DNA of 64,000 bases from Prosapia bicincta (lineage: Eukaryota; Arthropoda; Insecta; Hemiptera; Cercopidae). Below the pieces are notes generated by a model. That model was not told the origin of the DNA. It saw nothing but the letters and a program-made list of their open reading frames with translations, and did no database searches. This document shows positions 33,951 to 46,104 of this stretch, in pieces. The stretch's first letter is position 1, and the number at the start of each line of letters is the position of its first letter. The stretch is from contig JBAIZL010000058.1 of assembly GCA_036971475.1 (NCBI GenBank), positions 2,203,501 through 2,267,500 on the forward strand, given 5' to 3'. A program made the position numbers and the translations under genes.

Positions 33951-34260
33951 GTGCAAGCTAGTGGTGTGACCTTAGACGCAGCTGTTAGAGGCTGCGGCAA
34001 ATTACAAAATTCTAGAAATGCAGCTGAACAGGGTAGATCCTGTTCTGAACAGGTAGGAATAAAGACAAAAAATTTAAGTTGTCATCATGCAGCAGAAGTC
34101 GTAGGCAAGAAGTTGTGTGAGGTTTTACCAGCTCTACACTGTTTGATAGGTTGTGATACAATATCCAAGAAAAAGACATAAGATTCCCTACAAGTATGCC
34201 AAAACACAAGCAGAAGAATTTTTTTGTATTTTGCAACTTTTAAACAACAACCACTATAGG
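33951..34260 (+). pseudogene. fragment with the LPALHxxxGCDTxS motif of a repeat-associated protein
   Basis: The frame 33951-34181 ends VVGKKLCEVLPALHCLIGCD then TISKKKT and a stop. The L-P-A-L-H-x-x-x-G-C-D-T-x-S block recurs in large uncharacterised invertebrate proteins that are usually linked to repetitive DNA. The continuation (to about 34260) is broken by stops. The function of the family is unknown to me. Confidence 0.5.
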
Positions 34261-35204
34261 TTGATAACGTGACACAATTAGAAGCATTTTATTTGTAGTT
34301 AAAGAGAGAAAAAGGAGAAACTTGCAATGAAAGTCGCTACATCCCAAATAATAACAAATCCATTTGTCGTCAATGATAAAAGCAAAATGTCTTGCATAAA
34401 AAACAGTTAAATCTGTTATGGTGTAGTGCCATTTTTAATTTGGTAATCTTAAACTAATTAAAATCAGTTTTTGTAACAATAAAGTGTTTTTATTAGTAGT
34501 TTTACATTATTTTGAGTTTAAAATTTGTAATTTACAATAAATTATTATTTGTTAAATTATTAAATTTATATTACAAGTACAGGGTTTTTTCTTATAACAT
34601 TCTTTAAAGAACACAATATGTGTAGTAATATGCCATTTACAGCATGTTTCTATCATGTCTTGTTCAAGAGATTTGAGTGGTAATACTCACAGATTTAAGT
34701 GCTTATAGAACAGTGTTTTCCACTATTTACCTCCTCCTCCCAAGCTGCTGGGAAGGCAACAACATCAGTATTGGTTTTATCTAATAAGCTCTAGTTGCAG
34801 TTTAATAAGCCGTAGTGCCTCCAACAAAAGTCAAAATGTGTTACACTTTAAGTGCATACTCAACCCCCTATAGATTCCAGGCTAATAGACAAGTTGGTGA
34901 TCCCATTCCATCTATTAAACATTACTAACACAAATGAAAATGACGTTGAAAAAATCAACTCAATGCATGTGTCGATCTTCAACTTGAGTCTAGCACCATA
35001 CAAGATCAAATATAGAACAAGTGGGAGAATCATTAGGATCATTTATGTAGTTATTAGGAGTAGGTTTTTTTATTTAATAGGTTAAAAAAATCATCTAAAC
35101 TATAACAATTTTGAATTATAGCCTACTAAAATATTATTTTTCATTTTAAAGTACAAGAGTAAGCAAATTATTCGTATTATCGAAGTGGTCTTCAATTTTA
35201 AAAA
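34261..35204. other. no gene seen
   Basis: A/T-rich. The frame 34852-35085 has no recognisable domain. Confidence 0.4.
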
Positions 35205-35447
35205 AACCCCAAGATACACTAACCTAGAGAATATAAGAATAGTTATGGATAATGTAAGATGTAACAAAATATTTTGTTTTACAAAAACCCCAAGATACAC
35301 TAACCTAGAGAATATAAGAATAGTTATGGATAATGTAAGATGTAACAAAATATTTTGTTTTACAAAAACCCCAAGATACACTAACCTAGAGAATATACGA
35401 ATAGTTATGGATAATGTAAGATGTAACAAAATATTTTGTTTTAAAAA
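35205..35447. repeat. 81-bp tandem triplication
   Basis: ccccaagatacactaaccta recurs at 35207, 35288 and 35369 with nearly identical 81-bp units. As 81 is a multiple of 3 and the unit lacks stops, frames stay open on both strands (95 and 118 codons); each reads the same 27-residue unit three times. Confidence 0.95.
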
Positions 35448-35478
35448 AATTGACACTAACTTTTTTAACTAGTTTAGA

Positions 35479-35754
35479 ATGTATATGGCAAAAGTCAAAA
35501 ATCTTCATAAAAAACATACAATTGCCAGTTGGCAAAGATCTGTTAATATATCTAATGCAGATCATGATTCACTGGATATTATGCTAAAAAGCTGTTATAG
35601 ACATAACAAGGAGCTCTTTCCAGAGGCGAGTGATATATGTCGTCAAGGAAAAACCCTAGGGTTTCAAACATGGTTAGTTGTAGATGAGATATTATTCATA
35701 GATCATGCTTCTGCTAGAGCTCCGAGAGCTACTTTAGTTACATCAATTAGCTGA
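35479..35754 (+). other. unassigned 91-codon open frame
   Basis: Starts MYMAKVKNLHKKHTIASW. It has mixed, protein-like composition (SLDIMLKSCYRHNKELFPE) in the same frame as the 81-bp repeat but separated from it by TAG. No family was recognised. It could be a fragment of a decayed transposon protein. Confidence 0.3.
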
Positions 35755-35814
35755 CTTTGCCATACTAATTGCAAGTTTATTATAAGTAGTTTTCTCCTTA
35801 GTGATAGTAGTGGC

Positions 35815-36765
35815 TTTGTGAGTGTGAACGCGCAAGTGTGTCTGCACTCTTGTACGTGTGTGTGTGTATGTCTGCACTCTTGTATGTGTGTGTGTGTGTG
35901 TTTGCACTCTTGTATGTGTGTGTGTGTCTGCAATCTTGTATGTATGTGTGTGTGTGTGTCTCTGCACTCTTGTACGTGTGTGTGTGTATTTGCAGTCTTG
36001 TGCATGTGTGTATGAGTGTCTGCACTCTTGTACATGTGTGTGTGTCTGCACTTTTGTACGTGTGTGTGTGTGTCTGCACTCTTGTACATGTGTGTGTGTG
36101 TGTTTGCACTCTTGTACGTGTGTGTGTGTGTGTGTGTGTATGTCTGCACTCTTGTATGTGTGTGTGTGTGTTTGCACTCTTGTATGTATGTGTGTGTGTG
36201 TGTGTGTCTGCACTCTTGTACGTGTGTGTGTGTGTGTGTGTGTATTTGAAGTCTTGTGCATGTGTGTATGTGTGTCTGCACTCTTGTACGTGTGTGTGTG
36301 TCTGCACTCGTGTGTGTGTGTGTGTGTGTGTGTGTCTGCACTCTTGTACGTGTGTGTGTCTTCACTCTTGTATGTGTGTGTGTGTCTGTGTCTGCACTCT
36401 TGTACATGTGTGTGTGTGTGTCTGTACTCTTGTATGTGTGTGTATGTGTGTCTGCACTCTTGTGCGTGAGTGTGTGTGTGTCTGCACTCTTGTACGTGTG
36501 TGTGTGTGTATGTCTACACTCTTGTATGTGTGTGTGTGTGTGTGTGTGTCTGCACTCTTGTGTGTGTGTGTGTGTGTGTGTCTGCACTCTTGTACATGTG
36601 TGTGTGTCTGCACTCTTGTACGTGTGTGTGTGTCTGCACTCTTGTACATGTGTGTGTGTGTCTGCACTCTTGTACGTGTGTGTGTGTGTATGCACTCTTG
36701 TATGTGTTTGTTTGTCTGCACTCTTGTACGAGTGTGTGTGTGTGTGTGTGTGTGTGTGTATTTGT
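35815..36765. repeat. GT-rich compound minisatellite, about 0.95 kb
   Basis: Units of the form tctgcactcttgtacgtg followed by a (TG)n run of variable length repeat over 30 times. The (TG)n part varies from about 4 to 17 dinucleotides, so the period ranges from about 24 to 48 bp. Long His/Thr-rich or Cys/Val-rich open frames on both strands are products of the repeat, not genes. Confidence 0.95.
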
Positions 36766-36914
36766 GGTTAAAGACCATGAATCTGAATCTGAATTTGTAG
36801 TCTTCAACTGAACAGCATCCCAAGCTGCAGGTAAAAATAACACATCTTTAAGACTCAAATTTTTTAATGTTGTAATAATTTCTTGTTTAATCACATTTAT
36901 ATTAGTTTATGACT

Positions 36915-37148
36915 ATCCGAACTTTAATTTATTTTGTAAATTTGTAAAAACTTACTGAGACAGAACATTTTCGATCGCTCTGTGGTGAACTTCATCAATA
37001 TCTCAATAAGACAGGCTGCAGTCTACGAATACAGGAAGACGATTATAAAGGTTAGAAAGAGGCAATGATGAAGATCGCCACGGAGTGATTATAAACATTT
37101 TGTCTTAATAAGTTTTTACAAATTTACAAAATAAATTACGTAAAAGTT
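36915..37148. repeat. foldback MITE, arms about 85 bp
   Basis: attttgtaaatttgtaaaaa and following sequence through ctctgtggtgaacttcatca return inverted as tgatgaagatcgccacggag...tttttacaaatttacaaaat. Outer edges are approximate. Confidence 0.8.
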
Positions 37149-37189
37149 AAGTTTCGCCGAACGTAATGGACTACAAAGTTCAAGATTTC

Positions 37190-37800
37190 TTGTTGTTTAG
37201 CAACTACGTGCGAGAGTAGAGCTGAACAGTGATGAAGCTTGATTGGTTGTAGCAGAGGGGTACAGTATGGTGGAAAAAACATCACAATGATTTTCCCATC
37301 ATCGTTCACCAAATCACATGCATCTGGATGGCCAGGGCAGTTATCTAAAAAACAGAATAGCTTTTTGTTTCAGATTCTTGGATTCCAAATGCTTTTTCAC
37401 TGATGGTACAAATTCACCATTAAACCATTACTTAAGAAGTAAAGTCTTTATCCAAGCTTTTGCCTGATCTTTATAAAGATCAGGCAGTTCAATTATTTTG
37501 AAAGCACCAGGCTTTTGATTTTCAAATCACAAGCATCTGAATTGTATGACTTCATGTTACAAGGCATGAAAGTTATTTGCTCTTTAGACAGTTTTTTACC
37601 AGAGGCATCAGCTACATGTTTATGAACAAAGTTTATTTTTCTGGGAGAAGTCCCCTCTTTTTTGCATTGTAAATCTGCTCAGAAACAAGATTTTGAGCTG
37701 TGATGGTTTCATACAATTGCTTAAATGGGTCTACCCCCCACGATAACTTCTCTCCAGCTATGGTAAGCTAAGGAATACCATGTCTTTTGAATTTGTCAAA
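37190..37800 (-). pseudogene. Tigger/jerky-type DDE transposase relic
   Basis: Minus-strand pieces in order: FKIIELPDLYKDQAKAWI (about 37500-37445), WFNGEFVPSVKKHLESKNLK (about 37420), then DNCPGHPDACDLVNDDGKII and FFPPYCTPLLQPIK (37350-37240), the conserved D-N-C-P-x-H-P ... P-P-x-x-T-x-L-x-Q-P block with the second catalytic Asp. Frame breaks are scattered throughout. No terminal repeats were identified. Confidence 0.78.
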
Positions 37801-37932
37801 CCAACCTTACTTTGTGAAACTCTACTCTGAGTTTTAGTTGGTCCTCGACAATGAAGAAACCGCAATTAATACTCAAAAGTTTACTCGCATTTATACCTAG
37901 TAAGATTCTTGTTTAAATACATTATAGTGTTA

Positions 37933-37935
<3 letters not shown>

Positions 37936-37999
<64 letters not shown>

Positions 38000-38020
38000 G
38001 TGTGTGTGTGTGTGTGTGTA
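37936..38020. repeat. (TA)n(TG)n microsatellite
   Basis: About 31 TA units followed by about 10 TG units. Confidence 0.96.
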
Positions 38021-38989
38021 CTTTTTAAAATAACATGCACAGTATAAAATATATTGGCTTTTTAAAGTGAGTTGTCTTGCAGAAGCTTTACATTGCAAAA
38101 ATAAATTAACGATTGCATTTGTAAACTTGAAATTCATTATGCAACACTTTCAAATATTCAACTATCATGCAACTTTAAAAAAACACATCTCACTGGTGCT
38201 AGAAATTAGTAATTATTGAAGATATTATAGATTAAATTAAAAATTTTATTAAAAGTGCATGACATGTAAATACTTTTTTTTATATGTCTCAGTGTTAAAT
38301 CTGCTGTAAAAATTAACTATAGACGTGTTTTGCATTATATATAGATAGAAATTAGTTCCGATCACTTTCCTTACACTCACTACTTTTTTCATTTCTAGAA
38401 CATTTTTTTGGAAATTGACTGCAGGCTTAGAAATGATTTAAATTATAAAATATAAAGTGAACTGATTCAATTTAAAACATTTTGAATTCAGTTTCATAGG
38501 GAAGATAACTAAAATGAGAAGGTCATTAGTCATTAATGACTAATTCAATTAATTTAAAAATAGCATTGAAAAAATGTTTAGGTCACGCTATAACAATGGA
38601 GAAAGGCCTCTTTTTAAATTGAAGGTGATCAAAGTCATAGGCTTTGAACTTCATCTCAGAAGACAGGCCTATTATTTTGGCTTTGCTTAGCATAAAAAGT
38701 GCCATTCAATCATGAAGATATTATAAGTAATTTCATTAGTATGAAATGCAGGTGCAAACCAATTAAAATTAATAAAGTTTATTAATGTAGCCAATACAGG
38801 ATTATTTAAAGAGGACATTCAAAACAGGTCTAGTTTTAGTGTTATTTTTTAGGAAAACACAAGTTTAGACTCATATAGGTTGTTAGTACCAAACTGCACA
38901 ATAACGAGTACTATTGGTAGTTCTATTAAAGACTGCCTTCACTGACACAAGGATGCTAGCTGTGTGTTTTAATTTCAAGAATCAAAATC

Positions 38990-39925
38990 AGCAATAACAG
39001 TTCAACATAATTTATATTCCAAGTACAATAAAAGATCCTCCTAGCAAGCCAATAATTTATGAGAGGGATAATTGTTTTGTACAAACAGGGTGCTCAGGTA
39101 GACATACGAAATCATCAAGTATCCAAGAACATCTGACGAAGTCATTAATAAATAAGACAAAAATTTGTTAACAGCTGTACAAATTTTTCTTGCAACCTGC
39201 ATGTCCCACAGACAGCTGTTTGGTGTTGGTTAAAAAAAACTTTTACATTTGAAACTATATTAATTGACAATTTTACGAGAAATAAAAGACAGTGATAAGA
39301 TTGGTTGTAAGACCTGTGCAGATATGTTAAATGGAGTAGATGGACCCAAAAATATCTTGGACAACATCAACTTTAAAGACGAGTCGATGTTTCACTTAAG
39401 AGGGAAATAAACAAACGTAGCTGTAGGATTTGAGACTGAAAATCCACATGAAACATGATCATAATAGCCCTAAAGTTGATATGTTTTATATATTGAGCAA
39501 TACAAAAGTTTACAGTTTTTCTACTTCCAAGAGAGAACCATCAATGGGACACTGGACCTTAATATACTAATAAACTTTTTAATATCACAGACCAATGAAG
39601 ATGACCAATTACAAAATGTTTACTTCATGCAAGATGACATACTACGAAGATACTTGACTGATGTCCGGTTATTTTCTCAATAACTACTTTCCAGGTCGAT
39701 GGATTGGCCATAATGTGCCCTTATGCTCCCCAGACTTCACACCCCTTGATTTGGGGGGGGGGGGGCTCCATCAAGGATATTGTATATGTACCTCCTTTGC
39801 CGACCTCTGCCTGACCTTAAAGAAAGAATTTACACAGCTGTTGAGAAAGTTAAACCTCCAATGCTTCAGTGAATTTGGGAAGAAATTGACAACAGGTGGA
39901 ATTTGTGCAGGGTAAGTCACATAGA
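38990..39925 (+). pseudogene. Tc1/mariner-type transposase relic (the kind with an RWIG ... SPDLTPLD end)
   Basis: Plus-strand pieces with many frame changes: ILDNINFKDESMFHLRGK (39357-39410; F-x-D-E catalytic Asp region), ETENPHET, VYFMQDDI (about 39620; Q-D-D block), RWIGHNVPLCSPDFTPLDLG (39693-39755; S-P-D-x-T-P-x-D, third acidic residue), and a C-terminal LxxCxEFGKKLTTGGICAG-like end. A G9 run near 39757 marks one frameshift. Terminal repeats were not found. Dead. Confidence 0.75.
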
Positions 39926-40293
39926 ACATCTTTAGTTTATGATGATTTTCTTTAACATCTTTAACAAACTATTTGATTTGTTTTCCTATAAAATAGTGGT
40001 AAAAATCAGCTCTGTAGCTTATTTCAATAAATTTATCATTGAGTTTTATCACTTAGATATACTAACACCCTCTCTATGGACAAAAATACATCACATAACA
40101 CTACAGACTGCCAATAATACAATGCATACTAATCAAAGGTGAAACACGTCTGCTGAAAAACATCAGCAAGAAGTGGTTTTTTGCCAAGTGGTATAATAGT
40201 TTACTTATTACAATAAGTATACATTATAAATAATTGTTACTCATAATTCTTTCCTTTTCTTTTTGTTTCTTTAAGAATATTCTTAATTGAATA

Positions 40294-41677
40294 CAGTAAT
40301 ACCACGTACTTACCCGATAGGTGGTATGGAGCTATAGCTGTGTAAGTCGGGGTATAATTTTACATATAATCACATATGAATGATGTTTAATTGGGACCAA
40401 AGGCTAAATTAACTAATAATTTAGAAGGAAAATGTGTATGTTTTAAATTATTAAATATTTAATACAACAAAATATTATATACATACATACAAGTATTGCA
40501 AAGAAGTAAGTAAAAAGAAGTTATTTTGACATTGAAGGCTATATAAAATCTAATAAGTTTGTTTGAAGAATTGAAGACTTTTTCTTCTCACGCAGAATTT
40601 CCTTGAAACTCGCTAATTTTTTGTTTTTTGGCAGAAATATGCTCATCGTTGGAGTCTGTGATTTCCAAAGCTTGCTCGATTAAACTAAGGCCTTTTGTAA
40701 AGTTTTTACCCGTCATTTCATCTTCTACGTCAACTGTCTCTAAACAATCTGCATTTTTAAGATCTTGCTCTTGCTCACTAATTTCTATGAACTCATCAAT
40801 TAGTTGTCAGCTCTTGGTCGAGTAAATCCAGCAGTTCTTGGACGTCATCATTATCTACTTCTAAACTTAGTTACCTGGCAAAACCGACAACTTTCTAATC
40901 ACATCAGCAATTTCATCTGACTCTGTCTGAGTTTCAGTGGCGAAAAAAATAGAGACACCTCTTTCCAAAAGCCATTCAATGTATTTTTGTGAAATTTCAT
41001 TCTAAGATTGACCAATGATTCTCAAAGCATCTTAAACATTGAATTGTTTCCAAAAATCTTCAACAGAGAGCTCGTTGCTCTGTCTCATAGCTTCATGCAG
41101 ATGCGCAAATGATCTTCTTGTGTAATAAGCTTTAAATGTTTTGATGACCCCCTGATCCATCAGTTGAAGTAAACTAGTTGTGTTTGGTGGCAAAAATATC
41201 ACTTTCACGCGTGCGTCGAAATTAGTTAAAGTAGTAGTAGGATGGTCAGATGCAATATTAATAATTAGGAATTACTTTGAAAGGAATTTGTTTAGACTGA
41301 CAATAACGTTCGACTTGAGATATGAATTGATGACCAAACCGGTCTTCAAAGAAAAGCTGTCACCCAAGCCTTCTGATTCAACTTCCAAATCACGGGCAAG
41401 CTAGCTTTAGAAATATTGTTTAATGCCTTTGGATTTTCTAAGCTATAAACTATGAGAGGTTGAAACTTACAGTCACCAGCTGTATTTGTCAATCTTGTCA
41501 ATCGGTCTTTGGCGGCTTTAAAACCTGAAAATATTTTCTTATCATGAGCTATAAAAGTTCTTTTAGACGTTTTCTTCCAGAACAGGCCAGTTTCTGCATG
41601 AACGGACAGCATGATTTAAAACCGCATAACTTGAGAATCACGTAAGTTGGGGTAGCGTAAGTCGAAGTATCACTATG
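40294..41677 (-). mobile_element. Tigger element, decayed, about 1384 bp
   Basis: TA then CAGTAATACCACGTACTTAC at the left; the right end inverts to a related TAGTGATACTTCGACTTACG before TA (41678-41679). These resemble the CAGT-GGTACCTCGACTTACG type of Tigger ends. The transposase relic is on the minus strand: 41612-41346 carries ETGLFWKKTSKRTFIAHDKK, FKAAKDRLTRLTNTAGDCKF and SKASLPVIWKLNQKAWVTAF; 40850-40600 carries the acidic C-terminus (ELLDLLDQE, EMTGKNFTKGLSLIEQALEI). The middle catalytic part is missing or degraded. Confidence 0.8.
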
Positions 41678-41684
41678 TAACATT

Positions 41685-42257
41685 TTCTTTCAAGTTCTTC
41701 AGAAATTTTAGTTTCTCTGTCTAATTTATAAGTCAATGTTTAATATACGATTTATTGAATATTTTAGGGAAAATGTTCACCAAAAAAGAGAAAAAAAATC
41801 TATAAATTACAAATTTCATCAGATTGTACATGGAGGACTTAAAGAGCATCCAAGTATACACAGTGTTAAGCTAGGAATTGGTGCAAATCATATTTCTCAA
41901 ACTAATGCTGGTTATTCACGTAAAGTAGATGGTTCGTTTTATAATGTTTAGGTAGTGTAATTTGTTATTTTGATAGCATATTTAAAAATAAATACCACAC
42001 CCTGTATTAATTGGAATTTTAGACTTTTACTTTTAAAAGAATATAATTAGTCTCTGTTAAACATTATCATGAAATAATACACCTTTATTCTAAGTAGTTG
42101 TATATAATTATACATATAAACAATTTTGTATACTTCAATATATGTAATTACACTTTATCTATGCATTTATAGTTGTGTCTTTACTTAATAATTATTACAT
42201 ATACCCCTAGAGAACTTGTGGCATTTAAAAATCATTACCATATGTGACACTATTGGT
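41685..42257. other. no gene seen
   Basis: A/T-rich. The frame 41736-41951 has no recognised content. Confidence 0.4.
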
Positions 42258-42265
42258 TTTTATAC

Positions 42266-42524
42266 CAGTGGTTCTCAAACCTAACCCATGGCTTGTGTGA
42301 GGTAAAAATATTTTCTGGTAGTGCCTCTACAGAAAATAACCCATCATTTTCTTGGTAGTACATCTATATAAAGGTATATTTCTAAAATAGGCAATTCAGT
42401 GTATATGTAAATTACCTCCTGGCTCATTTCACAATATGTTTAACTTAAGCATTAACTTAACTGAGCCCCTTTATAATGATCCATGCACCCCAAGTAGCCA
42501 TGGTAGAAATGTTGGGAACTACTG
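42266..42524. mobile_element. hAT-type MITE, 259 bp
   Basis: Ends CAGTGGTTCTCAAACCT and, inverted, CAGTAGTTCCCAACATT, a pair typical of hAT non-autonomous elements. Candidate 8-bp TSD ttttatac (42258-42265) and gttcatac (42525-42532), with two mismatches. Confidence 0.75.
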
Positions 42525-42783
42525 GTTCATACACTAGTCAAGGAAGTTAACAAACTAGCTGAAAACATGATAGCCCAAAGTAGAATTATAAGAATCTAGA
42601 CAGTTTAGCTTGTTTATATACAAGTGCTTTGAGTTTTTGTTGTGTTTTAGTTTTGTTGTATAAGTTTTAGCTTTGTAAATTTGTTATTTCTTAAAAATGA
42701 TATCTTGTAACTAGTTTATTTCAAAAAAATTAAAGCTATTTGGAAGTTACAATCATTTTTAACCAGCTACAAAATATACAATT

Positions 42784-43617
42784 TTGGGGAAATCAGGAGC
42801 GGGCTACTTCAACCTGGAAACTGGAGAACGTTTTTTCGCACCAGCAAATGCCTGGTCTAGCATGGATGCTGAATTGCTGGTAATTAACGCTGTATTGGTA
42901 AACTGTCAATCTATCTGCGAATCGGATATTTGTATTCTCACTGACTCGAAATCAGCCCTCCAAGTTCTGGCGTTGCCATACACTACGTCATACTCCTTTA
43001 GAGTTGCTGAATTGAGGAGGTTAAATGTGATGTTGCAAGATGAGGGCAAAAGGGTAGTCTTCCAGTGGGTCCCTGCCCATTGCGGGTTGAGAGGGAATGA
43101 AGAAGCTGATGAAGTAGCAAAATTGGCCTCAGCAATGCAACCTGCTGACCGAGAGATATACTCCCTCTTATATTGTCAAAAATCTGCAGAGCGATTTTTC
43201 AGGAGAAAGTGGACTGAGGAATAGTCACGATGTCCTGTCAGTCGATCCCTATTTAACCTCCAGAATGAACTGGCAAAAGAAGACATGTGTAGCGGAATCA
43301 AAAGAAGTCTATGTACTTTTGCGGCCAGAGCTCGGACTGGAAACATTTTAACCCAGGCCTATATTTACCGGTTCAATTTAGCGGCATCACCAGAATGCGC
43401 CCTATGCCAAAGTGGAGAAGAAGACCTGGAGCACATCCTCATTAAGTGCTGTTATCCAAATCTGGCCAGGGACCTTTTAAGGGTAGAGGGATTGGATATT
43501 AATACCATTCTAACAAACAAAAATCATTGAAACTCTGCGATGACAATTTATCATGGACATCGGGCTATTGGCTACAATTGAAGCTGGACGCCTGCTGGAA
43601 GAAGTAAGTAAGTAAGG
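42784..43617 (+). pseudogene. 5'-truncated non-LTR retrotransposon: RNase H domain and 3' end
   Basis: The frame 42784-43224 holds RNase H with the first Asp lost by truncation: AELLVINAVLV (Glu), LTDSKSALQVL (Asp) and FQWVPAHCGLRGNEEADEVA (last Asp). A frameshift near 43220 separates the C-terminal segment (43285-43530; IKRSLCTFAARARTGNILTQ and CALCQSGEEDLEHILIKC), the Cys/His motif that follows RNase H in many I- and R1-like elements. It ends in a short TAAG tail (about 43603-43617). It is a different family from 4012-9431, and on the opposite strand. Confidence 0.85.
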
Positions 43618-44605
43618 GTTAACCTAAGTACTGGCGCTGCGGTCTGCCAGACCCCATTTTTAAATTTATTTTATAAAATTATGAAATACATTCTGTCACA
43701 ATTGCTTTGGTTTTATTAAAGTTTGGAATGTTTTTAACTGTTATACATCACTTTTAAGCAGTTGTACACAAATTTTATGTAATTTTTTAAAAACCTTTCA
43801 CAATTTTAGTTAAAAATGAAAGGGTTTTTCAATTCACAAAAAAAAATTAGATTGCCATCTAAATTGTTTTAAGCCTTATATCGTACCAAAAGAGCAATAA
43901 AAACATGGAATAACTGCAGTGTTTTGACAATAGATTGGTTATTTTTTGGACCTAAAGTTACACAACTCAAATGTCACTAAGATATGATATTTTTTTATAC
44001 AAAAACAAAACACGCTATATATATTTTTACATTTTAATTTTCAACAGAGTCATCCACAGTAGTACAAAGTGTCATGTTCTGAAGCACAGACGTGATAAGG
44101 AGGATCCCTCCAATCCTGCGGTCCACAAATATCACCTTCACTGGTATCCTCTAGGCTTCATTTCATTCTTCATCATTCTTATTTAAAATTATAAAAGTAA
44201 ACTTCACTTGTCTATGATAATTAGTTTAATGTAAAAATGACCACCGTCACTATACACTACTATGACTGGAGGAGGGGGTCTAGGTGCACCCCAGAGCAAG
44301 TTTCAACCACAGGAAATGCGATAATCAGACAAAAACTTGTTTGACATGTCAGGGAGGATGCAACTAGAAAACACCAGGGCACACAACACTCCTCTCAACT
44401 CACTTCAGCTACCAGAATGAAATTTACCACTCTGTGGATCTTAAAACATGCAGAGCCAGTACTTAAGGGCTAAACTTACAAATAAACTTATCCTAAATTA
44501 GTTACAATTCTGTTTGAAATTTTTTAAATTTATTGTGTTCATAATGGGGTACACCGACATTTTTTGGAAAAAGTAAAACACTTTGAACATTGCTAGGATT
44601 TTAAC
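43618..44605. other. no gene seen
   Basis: 44070-44170 and 44270-44460 are more balanced in base composition but gave no recognisable product. Confidence 0.35.
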
Positions 44606-44611
44606 AATAAT

Positions 44612-44853
44612 AAAATTAAATTTAAAAATACTTAACTAAGTGAATATGTAATAGCTTACTTGCTGACATGTTTCAAAACAGTGGTTCCTTTTACGAAGCT
44701 AACCCTCTACCAAAGCTAGAGGGTTAGCTTGGTAAAAGGAAGAATGTTTTGAAACGCATCATCAAGTAAGCAATTACGTATTCACTTAGTTAAGTATTTT
44801 TAAATTTAGTTTAATCAGTGAATTCAAGATGATCACATCAAGCAACTTCAATA
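44612..44853. repeat. foldback repeat family, copy 1
   Basis: Inverted arms aaaaatacttaactaagtga ... cttacttg around a loop with ctagagggttagct. The right outer arm extends through agtttaatcagtgaattcaa and gatcacatcaagcaacttc. Shares its arms and loop with 51706-51930. Confidence 0.82.
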
Positions 44854-45411
44854 ACAAAATTTTCTATGTTCATGACCAAACTGTTATTTAATACTATGAA
44901 TTTATGTATGTATGTTATGTAATAAAATTTATTCATTTGGTTAACCAATGGTATCTACTTCTTTTGTGTTTTGGAAAACTAATTTTATCCAACTAGTATT
45001 TCAGATCCAGGAGCTCATGTCATAAAAAACATTTTTTCAATGCATAAATACATAACTTAGGTAAACATCAGAAATTGTAATGTTATGTATTAAGATTCTT
45101 TCAACCAGTTATATTTCATATTATACTTTTATTTTGATATTTCCAAAAGTCCTAGAAAGATAAGCTTCTGTTAGGAATCTGATAATACAATTTTTTAAAT
45201 AATACTCCATGTAGTTTTTAAACACTTAACATTGTTAACAAGTTTTAATGTAATTTTTTTCATTTGACTATTTTGCATTATAGCATAACTATGCTGGAAA
45301 ATAAAGTTAATGATTTTTTTCTATTAAATAGGTTAAAATTCATTCCAGTTTATTTTTTAGCTAATGTAGGATTTGGTATTAACCTTATATAAAATTTAAT
45401 ATAAGACGTAC

Positions 45412-45516
45412 CTTCATAAACTTGACCTGGGAGGACGATCATCTCTCCTTCCAGTGCCGGCTCCTACTGTTTCCACTACGCCTTATAAGCACATGCGGTT
45501 TGGCAGTCATGGTCGA
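45412..45516 (-). other. possible host exon
   Basis: A G+C-richer block flanked on the minus strand by acceptor cctgttacag and donor GAAG|gtacgt. One frame gives MTAKPHVLIRRSGNSRSRHW before a stop; none is open throughout. It could be an untranslated or terminal exon. In phase terms it could follow the exon at 53033-53110, ending after VDHDCQTACAYKA, but the distance makes this speculative. Confidence 0.25.
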
Positions 45517-45909
45517 CTGTAACAGGTTTTGTAGAATAGAAAAGCAGAGCTGCTGTTTTGAACCTTTAAACACTTTCAAAGGTTGAGTTGGATATCCCAA
45601 TTTCTTCCTGAACACTTAGTTGAAATGAGAAATCTACTCACAGATGAGAGATTAATCAACTTCAATAACCTCAAAGCCTGACAGCTTTAGTCAAGAATGT
45701 CTTATGGTGATTGCCCTTCAACAAACATCTCCATGACTTTTGTTTTCATTACACTTTTTGTATTACTGCCCCTCTAAAGAGAAAATAAGCTGTTATCTTT
45801 TAAACTTCTTTTCCTTACGTGAGTGATAAATATGGCATTATACTTATTTTAACCAATGCAGGAACCCAAAAAGGCTCCTATCTCTGTTACTTGAGAATCA
45901 AGAATGTTA

Positions 45910-46104
45910 TTAACATACTTCAATGCTGCCCTTAATCCCTAATGAAATATTGGTAAGCTGAAAATATTTAGCGAAATCAAACACAATAGCTTCTATTGTT
46001 TTGTATGCCTTACAAGTCTGCCTTGCTTTATGCTTCAGCTTGTACCATTCATTGGTTTTTATTAAATGGATATTTTTGTCAGATTCTAGGGTTTTTATTT
46101 TCAT
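45910..46104 (-). pseudogene. relic of an insect repeat-associated protein (weak)
   Basis: Reads NEWYKLKHKARQTCKAYKTI then EAIVFDFAKYFQLTNIS. The pattern (F/Y-Y-x-L-K, K-A-I/S-x-D-F-x-K-x-L-P-x-P-N-I) resembles uncharacterised transposon-linked proteins of insects. Surrounding minus-strand sequence is too degraded to extend it with confidence. Confidence 0.35.

Noticed and set aside
35703..36894. Long His/Thr-rich (minus) and Cys/Val-rich (plus) open frames
   Set aside because: Direct translations of the (TG)n compound minisatellite in all frames.
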